64,000 nt of DNA, taken from assembly GCF_014873755.1 (NCBI RefSeq), contig NZ_JADBEG010000001.1, positions 10,113,001 to 10,177,000 on the forward strand. The letters run 5' to 3'. Under the pieces are notes generated by a model. The model had not been told where the DNA came from. It saw nothing but the letters and a program-made list of their open reading frames with translations, and ran no database searches. Position 1 is the first letter of the stretch; every line of letters starts with the position of its first letter. Positions 1 to 33,404 of the stretch are shown here, piece after piece. The stretch comes from Amycolatopsis lexingtonensis. Lineage in GTDB: Bacteria; Actinomycetota; Actinomycetes; Mycobacteriales; Pseudonocardiaceae. The position numbers and the translations under genes are program-made.

Positions 1-594
1 GGCGCGCAGGCCGGCTTGCCGCCGCTGTTCGCTTCGCTGGTACGGGCCCCGGCCCGCCGGACCGCCGAAGCGGCGTCGGAGGAGCCCTCCGGCCCGCCGT
101 TCGCCCAGCGGCTCGGGGCGGTGCCCGCGGCCGAGCGCGGCGAGTTCCTGCTCGACGTCGTGCGCGGGCACGTCGCCACCGTGCTGGGCCACGGTTCCAC
201 GGCCGAAATCGAGGGCGGCCGCGGCTTCCTCGACCTCGGCTTCGACTCGCTGACCGCGGTGGAACTGCGCAACCGGCTCACCGCCGAGACCAGGCTGCGG
301 CTCCCGGCCACGCTGATCTTCGACCACCCGTCGCCCGCCGACCTGGCGGCGCACCTGCTGGCCGGGCTCGCGCCCGAAGAAGCGGACGCGGACGCGGCGG
401 TCCTGGCCGAGCTGGACCGGCTCGAGCGCGTGCTCGAAGGCGCCGGCGACAGCAGGCGGATCACCGCGCGCCTGGAGACGCTGCTGGCCCGGCGGCGTGC
501 CACGCAGGCGGACGAAGAGTCCGGCGACGGGCTCGACGCCGCCACCGACGACGAAATCTTCGACCTGATCGACAACGAGCTCGGGCTGTCCTGA
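1..594 (+). CDS. Type I modular polyketide synthase, C-terminal fragment (end of KR region, ACP, docking domain)
   Basis: The frame is open from base 1, so this is the 3' end of a larger PKS gene. The first residues (AQAGLPPLFASLVRAP) look like the linker that follows a ketoreductase. An acyl carrier protein follows, with the phosphopantetheine serine in [11 protein letters not shown] (Ser codon at 247-249). After it come an acidic/helical segment and the ending DEIFDLIDNELGLS, typical of a class 1 C-terminal docking domain in cis-AT PKSs. The next PKS gene starts 32 bases downstream and opens with a coiled-coil N-terminal docking helix, so this protein probably passes its chain to that one. 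The extender unit and reduction state of this module cannot be read because the module lies upstream of the window. Confidence 0.95.
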   Translation, partial: GAQAGLPPLFASLVRAPARRTAEAASEEPSGPPFAQRLGAVPAAERGEFLLDVVRGHVATVLGHGSTAEIEGGRGFLDLGFDSLTAVELRNRLTAETRLRLPATLIFDHPSPADLAAHLLAGLAPEEADADAAVLAELDRLERVLEGAGDSRRITARLETLLARRRATQADEESGDGLDAATDDEIFDLIDNELGLS

Positions 595-626
595 ATGGAC
601 GCCACGCACCGACGGGATGGGGCCTG

Positions 627-3600
627 ATGGACAACGACGCGAAGCTCCGGGAATACCTGAAGAAGGTGACCGCGGACCTCCGGCGCGCCCGCAAGCGCAT
701 CCAGGAGGTGGAGGACGCCGGGTACGAGCCGATCGCGATCGTCGGGATGGCCTGCCGGTTCCCGGGCGGTGTCCGCTCGCCCGAGGACCTGTGGCGCCTG
801 GTGGACAGCGGCAGCGACGCGATGTCCGGGTTCCCCGCTGACCGCGGCTGGCCGGACACCCGTGACGCGGGGTTCGCCGCCGAGGGCGGGTTCGTGCACG
901 ACGCGGGCCTGTTCGACGCCGGGTTCTTCGGCATCTCGCCGCGAGAAGCCCTCGCGATGGATCCCCAGCAGCGGCTGCTGCTGGAGACGTCGTGGGAAGC
1001 GTTGGAGCGCGCGGGGATCGTGCCGGAGTCGTTGCGCGGCAGCCGGTCCGCGGTGTTCGTCGGCGCCGCGCACCAGGGGTACGCGACCGGGGCGGGGGAG
1101 GACGCCGAAGCCGTCGCCGGGCACCTGATGACCGGCACCGCGACCAGTGTCCTGTCCGGACGGATCTCCTACACCCTCGGCCTCGAAGGCCCGTCCGTCA
1201 CCGTCGACACGGCGTGTTCGTCGTCGCTGGTGGCGCTGCACCTCGCCGTGCAGTCGTTGCGGCGCGGGGAATCCGACTTCGCGCTCGCCGGTGGCGCGGC
1301 GGTGATGGTCAACCCGGGCATGTTCACCGAAATGCAGCGCCAGGGCGGCCTGTCCGGAAACGGGCGGTGCAAGGCGTTCGCCGAGGGCGCCGACGGCACC
1401 GGCTGGGGCGAAGGCGTCGGCATGCTGCTGGTCGAGCGGTTGTCGGACGCGAAGCGGCTCGGCCACCCGGTGCTGGCCGTCGTCCGCGGCTCGGCGGTCA
1501 ACCAGGACGGCGCGAGCAGTGGCCTGTCCGCGCCGAACGGCCCGTCGCAGCAGCGCGTTATCCGCGACGCGCTCGCCGACGCCCGCTTGTCCACTGTGGA
1601 CGTCGACCTGGTGGAGGCGCACGGCACGGGCACGGCTTTGGGTGACCCGATCGAGGCTCAGGCCCTGCTCGCCACCTACGGCCAGGACCGCCCGGCTCCG
1701 CTGTGGCTCGGTTCGGTCAAGTCGAACATCGGGCACACCCAGGCCGCGGCCGGGGTCAGCGGCATCATCAAGCTCGTCATGGCGCTGCGGAACCACCGGA
1801 TGCCGCCGACCCTGCACGCCGGGACGCCGTCGACGAAGATCGACTGGGCCGAGGGTGCGGTCGAGCTGCTGCAGGAAGGCCGGGAGTGGACTGCCGATCG
1901 GCCGCGCCGCGGTGCGGTGTCGTCGTTCGGGATCTCCGGCACGAACGCGCACATCATCCTGGAAGAGTCCGACGACGAACCGCCGGTGGCTTCGACTGCC
2001 AGTGGCGTGCTGCCGTGGGTGCTGTCGGCCAAGTCGGCTGAAGCGCTGAGGGACCAGGCCGCCCGGCTGTCCACTGTCGACGCCGACCCGGCCGGGGTCG
2101 CGTTCTCTCTGGCGACGACCCGGTCCGCGTTCGCGCACCGCGCGGTCGTCGTCGGTGAGGACCGGGAGCGTCTGCTCGCCGGGGTGCGCGCGCTGGCCGA
2201 CGGCGTTCCCGCGCCGAACGTCGTGTCCGGGACCGCGGGGAGTAGCGGCAAGGTCGCGATGGTCTTCCCGGGCCAGGGTGCCCAGTGGGCCGGGATGGCG
2301 ACCGAGCTGCTGGCGACGTCCGACGTCTTCGCGGCCCGGTTCACCGAGTGCGCCCAGGCTCTCGAACCGCACACCGGCTTTTCCTTGCTGGACGAGGACA
2401 TCGACCTGGACCGCGTCGACGTCGTGCAGCCCGCGCTGTTCGCGATGATGGTGTCGCTCGCCGCGCTGTGGGCGGCCCACGGCGTGCGCCCGGACGCCGT
2501 GATCGGCCACTCGCAGGGGGAGATCGCCGCCGCCGTCGTCTCGGGTGCACTGTCCCTTGAGGACGGCGCGCGAGTCGTCGCGCTGCGCAGCAAGGCGATC
2601 CTCGCGCTGGCGGGCGCGGGCGGGATGGTGTCTGTGGCCGCTTCGCGTGAGCGGACCGAGGAACTCGCCCGGCCCTGGGGCGAGTGCATCTCGATCGCCG
2701 CGGTGAACGGCCCGGCCGCGACCGTCGTCTCGGGTGAGCCGGAAGCGCTCGACGAGTTCATGGCCGCCTGCGAAGAAGTTCGCACGCGCAGGATCCCGGT
2801 GGACTACGCGTCCCACTCGGTCCAGGTGGAGCAGCTGCGCGAAGAACTCCTGGAGGTGCTCGCGCCGATCGAGCCGCGAGCGGGGGAGACGGCGTTCTTC
2901 TCCACGGTGACCGGCGAGTGGATCGACGGCACCGCCCTCGACGCCGAGTACTGGTACACCAACCTGCGCGGCACCGTCCGGCTGGACATCGCGGTCGAGC
3001 AGCTCAAGAGCCAGGGCTTCGGCACGTTCGTGGAGGCGTCACCGCACCCGGTGCTGACCATGGCGATCGGGGACGACGTCGTCGCACTAGGCTCCCTTCG
3101 CCGCGGCGAAGGCGGTTTGACCCGCTTCGCGCTGTCGGTCGCCGAAGCGCACGTACGCGGCGTCAAGGTCGACTGGACGCCGTACTTCGCCGGCGCGACT
3201 CGCGTCGATCTGCCCACCTACGCCTTCCAGCACCGCCACTACTGGCTGAAGCCCGGCACGCCCGTGAAGGCGGCCCCGGCGGACAACGGGTTCTGGGAGG
3301 TCGTCGACAGCCACGACCTCCAGGCCGTCGCCGACACCCTCGGCGTCGACACCGAGATCCCGCTGAGCGAGCTGCTGCCCGCGCTGAGCGAGTGGCGCCG
3401 TGCCGCCCATGAAAAGTCCACTGTGGAGTCCTGGCGGTACGACGTCCGTTGGCGCCCGGCGCCGGAACCGGCGGGAACGCTGTCCGGCCGGTGGCTCGCG
3501 GTGGTCGCGCCGGGCCAGGACACGTCCATGGTGGACGGACTCGGCGCCGAGATCGTGCCGGTCGAGGTGACCGGAGACCGCGAGAGCCTGGCCGCCCGCC

Positions 3601-6600
3601 TGCGCGAAGCCGAGCCGGACCCGGCGGGCGTGATTTCCCTGCTGGGCTTCGACGAACGGCCGCACCCGGAGTTCCCCGAGCTGCCGTCCGGCGTCGCGGG
3701 CACGCTCCTGCTCGCCCAGGCCCTCGGCGACGCCGAAATTGCCGCACCGCTGTGGCTGCTGACGTCCGGCGCCGTCGCGACGAACTCGCCGTCGCCCGCG
3801 CAGGCCCAGATCTGGGGCCTCGGCCGCGTCATCGGCCTCGAACACCCCGGCCGCTGGGGCGGCCTGGTCGACCTGCCCGCCGACGTCGACGACCGCGCGG
3901 CGGGCCGGCTCGCCGCCATCCTGGCCGCCGGCGGCGACGAAGACCAGTTCGCCGTCCGGTCGAACGGGGTCAACGTCCGCCGCCTGGTCCGCGCGCCCGC
4001 GGCCCGCGGCGGGAAGTGGTCGCTGCGCGGGACGGTCCTGGTCACCGGCGGCACCGGCGCGCTCGGCCCGCGGATCGCCCGCTGGCTGGAGGGCGCCGGC
4101 GCCGAGCACGTCGTCCTGGCCAGCCGCCGCGGCGACCAGGCCCCCGGGGCGGCCGAGCTGAGCGCCGCGCTGGACATCCCCGTCACCTTCGAGGCCTGCG
4201 ACATCGCCGACCGCGCCGAGGTCCAGGCTCTCGCCGACCGTCACGACATCAGCGCGGTGATCCACGCCGCCGCGCTGATCGAGCTGGCCTCGATCGACGC
4301 CACCGACGTCGCCGGGTTCGCCGCCGTCGCGCGCGCGAAGGTGCTCGGTGCCGAGAACCTCGACGCCGTCTTCGACCGCGACCTCGACGCGTTCGTGCTG
4401 TTCTCCTCGGTCGCCGGCGTCTGGGGCAGCGGTGATCACGCGGCCTACGCGGCGGCCAACGCCCACCTCGACGCCCTCGCCGAGCGCCGCCGCGCCCGCG
4501 GCCTCCGGGCCACGTCGCTGGCCTGGGGCGTCTGGAACGCCGTCAACCCCTGGGACCGCGCCAAGGAGAACCAGGACTTCGACGCGAGCCGGCTGCTGCG
4601 CCAGGGCCTGCCGTTCCTCGACCCCGACCTCGCCTTCGCCGGGCTGCGCGAGGTGCTGGCCGACGACGAGACGTTCCTCGCGCTCGCCGACGTCGACTGG
4701 GCGCGGTTCGCACCGGTGTTCACCGCCCTGCGGCCCCGCCCCCTGCTGGACGAGCTGCCCGAGGTGCGTCGTGCGCTGACCGTCGAAAAGGCCCCGGTCG
4801 CCACCGGCGGCCTGCGCGAACGCCTGACCGGGCAGTCCCCGGCCGATCGCACCCGGACCGTCTTGGAACTGGTCCGCGCCACCGCGGCGGCCGTGCTCGG
4901 CCACGACGGCCCGGACGCTGTCGCCCCGGGCGTGGCCCTGCGGGAACTCGGCTTCGACTCGCTCACCGCGGTCGAACTGCGCAACCGCCTGGCCGCCGAG
5001 ACCGGCCAGAGCCTCCCCGCGACCCTGGCCTTCGACCACCCGACGGCCGAGCGGATCACCGCGTTCCTGCTCGACGGCCTCTTCGGCGCCACGACCGCGG
5101 TCACCGAGACCGTCGTCGCGGTCGCCGACGACCAGCCGATCGCGATCGTCGCGATGAGCTGCCGCTACCCCGGCGGCATCACCAGCCCCGAGGACCTCTG
5201 GGAGCTGATCACCGCGGGCGGCGACGCCATCACCGGGTTCCCGGCCAACCGCGGCTGGGACACCGACGCGCTGTTCGACCCCGACCCCGACCACGAGGGC
5301 ACCAGCTACACCCGCCACGGCGGCTTCCTGCACGACGCCGGCGACTTCGACCCGGGCTTCTTCGGCATCTCGCCGCGCGAGGCGCTCACCATGGACCCCC
5401 AGCAGCGGCTCCTGCTGGAGACGACGTGGGAGGCGATGGAACGCGCCGGCGTCGACCCGGAGAGCCTGCGGGGGAGCGCGACCGGCGTGTTCGTCGGCAC
5501 CAACTACGCCGACTACGGCATCGGGCTCGCCCAGCCGGACAGTTCGGCGGGCCACCTGCTCACCGGCGGCGCGGCCAGCGTCGTCTCCGGCCGGATCTCC
5601 TACACGTTCGGGCTCACCGGCCCGGCGGTCACCGTCGACACGGCGTGCTCGTCGTCGCTGGTCGCGCTGCACCTGGCCTGCCAGTCGCTGCGCAACGGCG
5701 AATGCACGATGGCGCTGGCCGGCGGGGTGGCGCTGATGTCGACCCCGGCGTCGTTCGTCGCGTTCAGCCGCCAGCGCGCGCTCGCCTCCGACGGCCGCTG
5801 CAAGGCCTTCTCCGACGACGCCGACGGCATGGGCATGGCCGAGGGCGTCGGCGTCGTGCTGGTCGAACGGCTCGCCGACGCCCAGCGCAACGGCCACGAG
5901 GTCCTCGCGGTGATCCGCGGCTCGGCGGTCAACCAGGACGGTGCGTCCAACGGCCTCACCGCCCCCAACGGCCCCGCCCAGCAGCAGGTGATCCGCCAGG
6001 CCGTGGCCAACGCGCGGCTGACCTTCGACGACGTCGACGCCGTCGAGGCCCACGGCACCGGCACCACCCTCGGCGACCCGATCGAGGCCCAGGCCCTCCT
6101 GGCCACCTACGGCCGCGACCGCGAGCACCCCCTGTGGCTCGGCTCGGTGAAGTCGAACATCGGCCACAGCCAGGCCGCGTCCGGCGTCGCCGGGATCATC
6201 AAGATGGTCCTGTCGCTGCGCCACGGCGTGCTGCCCGCCACGCTGCACGCCGGCACGCCGTCGTCCCATGTGGACTGGACGGCGGGCAACGTCCGGCTGC
6301 TCGGCGAGAACCTGCCGTGGCCGGAGACCGGCCGGCCGCGCCGGGCCGCGGTGTCGTCGTTCGGGATGAGCGGCACCAACGCCCACGCGGTCCTCGAAGC
6401 CGCACCGGAGCCGGTCGCGGCCGGGTCGTCCGGGCCCGCCGCGACCGGCCCGGTGCCCTGGGTCCTGTCCGCGAAAAGCCTCGCTTCCCTGGCCGGGCAG
6501 GCGCGCCGGCTGCAGGCGCGCGTAGGGGCCGCACAGGGGGTCCGGGCCGCAGATGTGGGGTACTCCCTCGCGAATTCCCGGTCTACGTTCGAACAACGGG

Positions 6601-9600
6601 CGGTGCTCGTGGCCGCCGATGAGCACAGCGGCCACGACGCCCTGGGCGCGCTCGCCCACGGCCGGGCCGTTCCCGGCCTGGTGCGGGGCAGCGCCCGCCA
6701 CGGGGGCAAGGTCGCCTTCGTCTTTCCCGGGCAGGGCTCGCAATGGGTGGGGATGGCTTTGGACCTGATGGACACGTCGCCGGCGTTCGCGGCCCGCATG
6801 CGGGACTGCGAACGCGCGCTGGCGCCGTTCGTCGACTGGTCGCTGACCGACGCCATCCGTGACTCCGCGATGCTGGAGCGCGTCGACGTCGTGCAGCCCG
6901 CGCTGTTTGCCGTGATGGTGTCGCTGGCCGAGGCCTGGCGTGCCCACGGCGTCCACCCCGACGCCGTCATCGGTCACTCCCAGGGTGAGATCGCCGCGGC
7001 CGCGGTTGCCGGTGCGCTGTCCCTCGAGGACGCTGCCCGCGTGGTCGCGTTGCGCAGCAAGGCGATCCTGGCACTGGCCGGCCGTGGCGGGATGGTCTCG
7101 GTGGCCGCTTCGCGGGAGACCGTCGAGTCGCTGCTGACCGCCGGACTGTCGGTCGCGGCGGTGAACGGCCCGGCCGCGGTCGTGGTGTCCGGCGAGCCGA
7201 GTGCCCTCGACGCCTTGGTGGCGCGGTGCGAGGCCGACGGCATCCGCGCGAAGCGGATCCCGGTCGACTACGCGTCCCACTCTGTCCACGTGGAAGCGAT
7301 CGAGGCGGAGCTGCGCGAGCTGCTCGCGCCGGTGTCGCCGCGGTCGTCCGAAATCGCCTTCTACTCCACGGTGACCGCCGAGCCGATCGACACCGCCGGG
7401 CTCGACGGCGGTTACTGGTACACCAACCTGCGCAACCCGGTGCTGTTCGACGCGGCCACCCGGCGGCTGGCCGAGGACGGCTACGGCACGTTCATCGAAT
7501 GCAGCTCGCACCCCGTGCTCACGATGAGCGTCCAGGACACTGTGGACGAGGCCGTCGTGACCGGCACCCTGCGCCGCGGCGAAGGCGGCCTCGACCGGCT
7601 GTACACGTCGTTCGCCGAAGCTTGGGTGCACGGTGTCGACGTCGACTGGACGCCGGCGTTCGGCGAAGGCGCCCGGCTGGTGCCGCTGCCGACGTACGCC
7701 TTCGACCACCAGCGGTACTGGCTGGACCCGGCCCCGGCGGCCCCGGCCGACGACGGGCTCTGGACGGCGCTCGAAGAAACCGACGATCTGGCCGGTGTGC
7801 TGGGCGTCGACCGCGGCGCGCTCGACGAGGTGCTGCCCGCACTCTCCCGCTGGCGCACGCGCCGCACCGAGGAATCCACTGTGGACTCGTGGTGCCTGAA
7901 GGTGGGGTGGTCGCCGGTCGCCGAACCGGCACTGCCGCTGCTTTCCGGGCGCTGGCTGGCGCTCGTACCCGCCGGAGCCTTCGCGGCCTCGGTGGTCGAC
8001 GCGCTCGCCACCCGAGGCGCCGACGTCGTCACCGCCACTTTGGACAGCCTGCCGCCGGGCAACTATGCCGGTGTGGTTTCCCTGCTGGGCATGGACGAAA
8101 CGCCGTTGCCCGGTCACCCGCTAATCGCCTCGGGTGTCGCGGCGACCGCCGCTTTGGCTCCGGCGCTGGCCAAAGCCGGGATCGATGCTCCACTGTGGAT
8201 CCTCACTCGCGGTGCGGTGACGACCGGCACGGGCGACGCCCCGGCGTCGAGCGCTCCCGCGCAGCTGTGGGGGCTCGGCCGCGTGATTGGCCTGGAGTAC
8301 CCGGGAATCTGGGGTGGTCTGGTCGACCTGCCCGCCACTGTGGACGAACGCACCGCCGACCGGCTGGCCGGTGTGCTGGCCGAATCTGGCGGCGAAGACC
8401 AGCTCGCGATCCGCCCGCAGGGCATCCTCGCCCGCCGGTTGCGCCCGGCCCGTCCCGCACCCGCGGGGGAGCCGTGGCGGCCGCGCGGCACCGTGCTCGT
8501 CACCGGCGGCACCGGTTCGCTGGGCGCGCACGTCGCCCGCTGGCTGGGCCGCTCCGGCGCCGAGCACCTCGTGCTCACCAGCCGTCGTGGCGAAGCCGCG
8601 CCCGGTGCGGCCGAACTGGCCGAAGAACTGCGGGAACTCGGCTGTGCGGTGACCATCGCCGCGTGCGACGTCGCCGAGCGCAAGGCCGTCGAGGAACTGC
8701 TGGCCGGGCTGGAAAACCCGCCCACCGCCGTCGTGCACGCCGCCGGGCTGCCGCAGTCGAGCACCCTGGCCGAAACCGGGCTGCACGAGTTCGAAGACGT
8801 CCTCGCGGCCAAGGTCGCGGGCGCCGCGCACCTGGACGAGCTGCTCGGGGACGACCTCGAAGCGTTCGTGCTGTTCTCCTCCAACTCCGGCGTCTGGGGC
8901 AGCGCGGGACAGGGTGCCTACGCCGCCGCGAACGCCTACCTGGACGCGCTCGCCGAACAGCGCCGCGCCCGCGGCGTCAAGGCGACGTCGGTGGCGTGGG
9001 GCCTGTGGGCCGGCGGCGGCATGGCGCGGGACGAAGGCGAGCAGCAGTTGCGCCGCCGTGGCCTGCGGCCGATGGCGCCCGAGCGCGCGGTGGCGGCCAT
9101 GCAGGGCGCGCTCGACCGCGACGAGACCTTCCTCGCCGTGGCCGACGTCGACTGGGAGCGGTTCGTGCCGGCCTTCACGGCGTCGCGGCGCCGCCCGCTG
9201 ATCGAGGACCTGCCCGCGGTCCGGCAGGTCCTGGCCCGGCTGGAAGCCGAGCAGACCCGTTACGACGAAGGTGCCGCGGCCGGCTGGCGCGAGCGGCTGG
9301 CCGGGCTGCCGGCGGCCGAACGCGACCGGGCCGTGCTCGACCTGGTCCGCACCGAAGCCGCGGTCGTCCTCGGCCACCGCGGCGCCGACGCGATCGGCAG
9401 CACCCGGCCGTTCCGCGACCTCGGGTTCGACTCGGTGACCGCGGTCGAGGTCCGCAACCGGCTGCGGGAGGTCACCGGCCTGCGGCTGGCGGCCACCGCC
9501 GTCTTCGACCACCCGACCCCGGTCGCGCTGGCCCGGTTCCTGGCGGCCGAGATCACTCCCGGCGGCACGCCCGGCGAGTCGGCGTTCGGGGCGCTGGACC

Positions 9601-9794
9601 AGCTGGAGGCGTCGCTGGGGGACCTCGAAACCGACGAGAACCTCCGGCTGCGCGTCGAAATGCGGCTGAAGTCCCTGCTGAACCGCTGGAGCGCGGAACC
9701 CGCGCCGGAGAAGGCGCAGCTGGCCGACGCCTCGGCCGACGAGGTCTTCGCCTTCATCGACAACGAACTCGGAATTTCCCCGCCGGCGCACTGA
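627..9794 (+). CDS. Type I modular polyketide synthase, two modules (KS-AT-KR-ACP x2)
   Basis: 3055 residues. An N-terminal docking coiled coil (1-32) precedes two modules. Module 1: KS from about 34 with active-site Cys in VDTACSSS (about 197) and both conserved His motifs; AT about 540-830 with GHSQG and YASH, the methylmalonyl-CoA signature; KR about 1135-1330; ACP with LGFDSL near 1445. This KR lacks the LDD motif, has Trp eight residues before the catalytic Tyr and His three before it, an A2-type fingerprint. Module 2: KS from about 1505 (Cys about 1673), methylmalonyl-type AT (GHSQG, YASH), KR from about 2622 with Trp but Gln instead of His (A1 type), ACP near 2934 and a C-terminal docking domain ending DNELGIS. 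Each module should add a methylmalonate and leave a beta-hydroxyl. One oddity is that KS2 has DGMGMAEG where the other KSs here read DGTGWGEG or a close variant. ATG start with weak upstream purines. Confidence 0.96.
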   Translation: MDNDAKLREYLKKVTADLRRARKRIQEVEDAGYEPIAIVGMACRFPGGVRSPEDLWRLVDSGSDAMSGFPADRGWPDTRDAGFAAEGGFVHDAGLFDAGFFGISPREALAMDPQQRLLLETSWEALERAGIVPESLRGSRSAVFVGAAHQGYATGAGEDAEAVAGHLMTGTATSVLSGRISYTLGLEGPSVTVDTACSSSLVALHLAVQSLRRGESDFALAGGAAVMVNPGMFTEMQRQGGLSGNGRCKAFAEGADGTGWGEGVGMLLVERLSDAKRLGHPVLAVVRGSAVNQDGASSGLSAPNGPSQQRVIRDALADARLSTVDVDLVEAHGTGTALGDPIEAQALLATYGQDRPAPLWLGSVKSNIGHTQAAAGVSGIIKLVMALRNHRMPPTLHAGTPSTKIDWAEGAVELLQEGREWTADRPRRGAVSSFGISGTNAHIILEESDDEPPVASTASGVLPWVLSAKSAEALRDQAARLSTVDADPAGVAFSLATTRSAFAHRAVVVGEDRERLLAGVRALADGVPAPNVVSGTAGSSGKVAMVFPGQGAQWAGMATELLATSDVFAARFTECAQALEPHTGFSLLDEDIDLDRVDVVQPALFAMMVSLAALWAAHGVRPDAVIGHSQGEIAAAVVSGALSLEDGARVVALRSKAILALAGAGGMVSVAASRERTEELARPWGECISIAAVNGPAATVVSGEPEALDEFMAACEEVRTRRIPVDYASHSVQVEQLREELLEVLAPIEPRAGETAFFSTVTGEWIDGTALDAEYWYTNLRGTVRLDIAVEQLKSQGFGTFVEASPHPVLTMAIGDDVVALGSLRRGEGGLTRFALSVAEAHVRGVKVDWTPYFAGATRVDLPTYAFQHRHYWLKPGTPVKAAPADNGFWEVVDSHDLQAVADTLGVDTEIPLSELLPALSEWRRAAHEKSTVESWRYDVRWRPAPEPAGTLSGRWLAVVAPGQDTSMVDGLGAEIVPVEVTGDRESLAARLREAEPDPAGVISLLGFDERPHPEFPELPSGVAGTLLLAQALGDAEIAAPLWLLTSGAVATNSPSPAQAQIWGLGRVIGLEHPGRWGGLVDLPADVDDRAAGRLAAILAAGGDEDQFAVRSNGVNVRRLVRAPAARGGKWSLRGTVLVTGGTGALGPRIARWLEGAGAEHVVLASRRGDQAPGAAELSAALDIPVTFEACDIADRAEVQALADRHDISAVIHAAALIELASIDATDVAGFAAVARAKVLGAENLDAVFDRDLDAFVLFSSVAGVWGSGDHAAYAAANAHLDALAERRRARGLRATSLAWGVWNAVNPWDRAKENQDFDASRLLRQGLPFLDPDLAFAGLREVLADDETFLALADVDWARFAPVFTALRPRPLLDELPEVRRALTVEKAPVATGGLRERLTGQSPADRTRTVLELVRATAAAVLGHDGPDAVAPGVALRELGFDSLTAVELRNRLAAETGQSLPATLAFDHPTAERITAFLLDGLFGATTAVTETVVAVADDQPIAIVAMSCRYPGGITSPEDLWELITAGGDAITGFPANRGWDTDALFDPDPDHEGTSYTRHGGFLHDAGDFDPGFFGISPREALTMDPQQRLLLETTWEAMERAGVDPESLRGSATGVFVGTNYADYGIGLAQPDSSAGHLLTGGAASVVSGRISYTFGLTGPAVTVDTACSSSLVALHLACQSLRNGECTMALAGGVALMSTPASFVAFSRQRALASDGRCKAFSDDADGMGMAEGVGVVLVERLADAQRNGHEVLAVIRGSAVNQDGASNGLTAPNGPAQQQVIRQAVANARLTFDDVDAVEAHGTGTTLGDPIEAQALLATYGRDREHPLWLGSVKSNIGHSQAASGVAGIIKMVLSLRHGVLPATLHAGTPSSHVDWTAGNVRLLGENLPWPETGRPRRAAVSSFGMSGTNAHAVLEAAPEPVAAGSSGPAATGPVPWVLSAKSLASLAGQARRLQARVGAAQGVRAADVGYSLANSRSTFEQRAVLVAADEHSGHDALGALAHGRAVPGLVRGSARHGGKVAFVFPGQGSQWVGMALDLMDTSPAFAARMRDCERALAPFVDWSLTDAIRDSAMLERVDVVQPALFAVMVSLAEAWRAHGVHPDAVIGHSQGEIAAAAVAGALSLEDAARVVALRSKAILALAGRGGMVSVAASRETVESLLTAGLSVAAVNGPAAVVVSGEPSALDALVARCEADGIRAKRIPVDYASHSVHVEAIEAELRELLAPVSPRSSEIAFYSTVTAEPIDTAGLDGGYWYTNLRNPVLFDAATRRLAEDGYGTFIECSSHPVLTMSVQDTVDEAVVTGTLRRGEGGLDRLYTSFAEAWVHGVDVDWTPAFGEGARLVPLPTYAFDHQRYWLDPAPAAPADDGLWTALEETDDLAGVLGVDRGALDEVLPALSRWRTRRTEESTVDSWCLKVGWSPVAEPALPLLSGRWLALVPAGAFAASVVDALATRGADVVTATLDSLPPGNYAGVVSLLGMDETPLPGHPLIASGVAATAALAPALAKAGIDAPLWILTRGAVTTGTGDAPASSAPAQLWGLGRVIGLEYPGIWGGLVDLPATVDERTADRLAGVLAESGGEDQLAIRPQGILARRLRPARPAPAGEPWRPRGTVLVTGGTGSLGAHVARWLGRSGAEHLVLTSRRGEAAPGAAELAEELRELGCAVTIAACDVAERKAVEELLAGLENPPTAVVHAAGLPQSSTLAETGLHEFEDVLAAKVAGAAHLDELLGDDLEAFVLFSSNSGVWGSAGQGAYAAANAYLDALAEQRRARGVKATSVAWGLWAGGGMARDEGEQQLRRRGLRPMAPERAVAAMQGALDRDETFLAVADVDWERFVPAFTASRRRPLIEDLPAVRQVLARLEAEQTRYDEGAAAGWRERLAGLPAAERDRAVLDLVRTEAAVVLGHRGADAIGSTRPFRDLGFDSVTAVEVRNRLREVTGLRLAATAVFDHPTPVALARFLAAEITPGGTPGESAFGALDQLEASLGDLETDENLRLRVEMRLKSLLNRWSAEPAPEKAQLADASADEVFAFIDNELGISPPAH

Positions 9795-9826
9795 CGCCCT
9801 GACTGGACGAACGGATGAGGTTGGCG

Positions 9827-24745
<14,919 letters not shown>

Positions 24746-24778
24746 TCCGGCGCCCGCTACTGCATGGAGTGAACGACG

Positions 24779-33304
<8,526 letters not shown>

Positions 33305-33338
33305 CCGGGATAATATCTGATGTTTCATGCAGCACGTC

Positions 33339-33368
33339 TTGACGAGCTGATTGGAAGGATCCTTAACT
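33339..33368 (+). promoter_or_regulatory. Possible promoter for the alpha-galactosidase gene
   Basis: TTGACG at 33339-33344 is followed after 18 bases by TTAACT at 33363-33368, in the 100-base gap after the PKS operon. The -35 is a fair match and the -10 is weak. It would transcribe the alpha-galactosidase separately from the PKS genes. Confidence 0.35.
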
Positions 33369-33404
33369 AACCGGAGGTCGCCCTACTCACCTCCGGGAGC
33401 ACGC

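Noticed and set aside
3087..8117. Long open frame of 1676 codons on the minus strand
   Set aside because: It is antisense to the two-module PKS gene, has the Gly/Arg/Asp-rich composition of high-GC shadow frames, and shows no domain.
9815..9826. ATG at 9815 as the start of the three-module PKS
   Set aside because: The docking helix begins after the ATG at 9827, which has GAGG at better spacing; the difference is only four residues.
33351..33404. Upstream TTG start for the alpha-galactosidase
   Set aside because: It would place 18 charged residues before the signal peptide and lacks a ribosome site; ATG 33405 has one.
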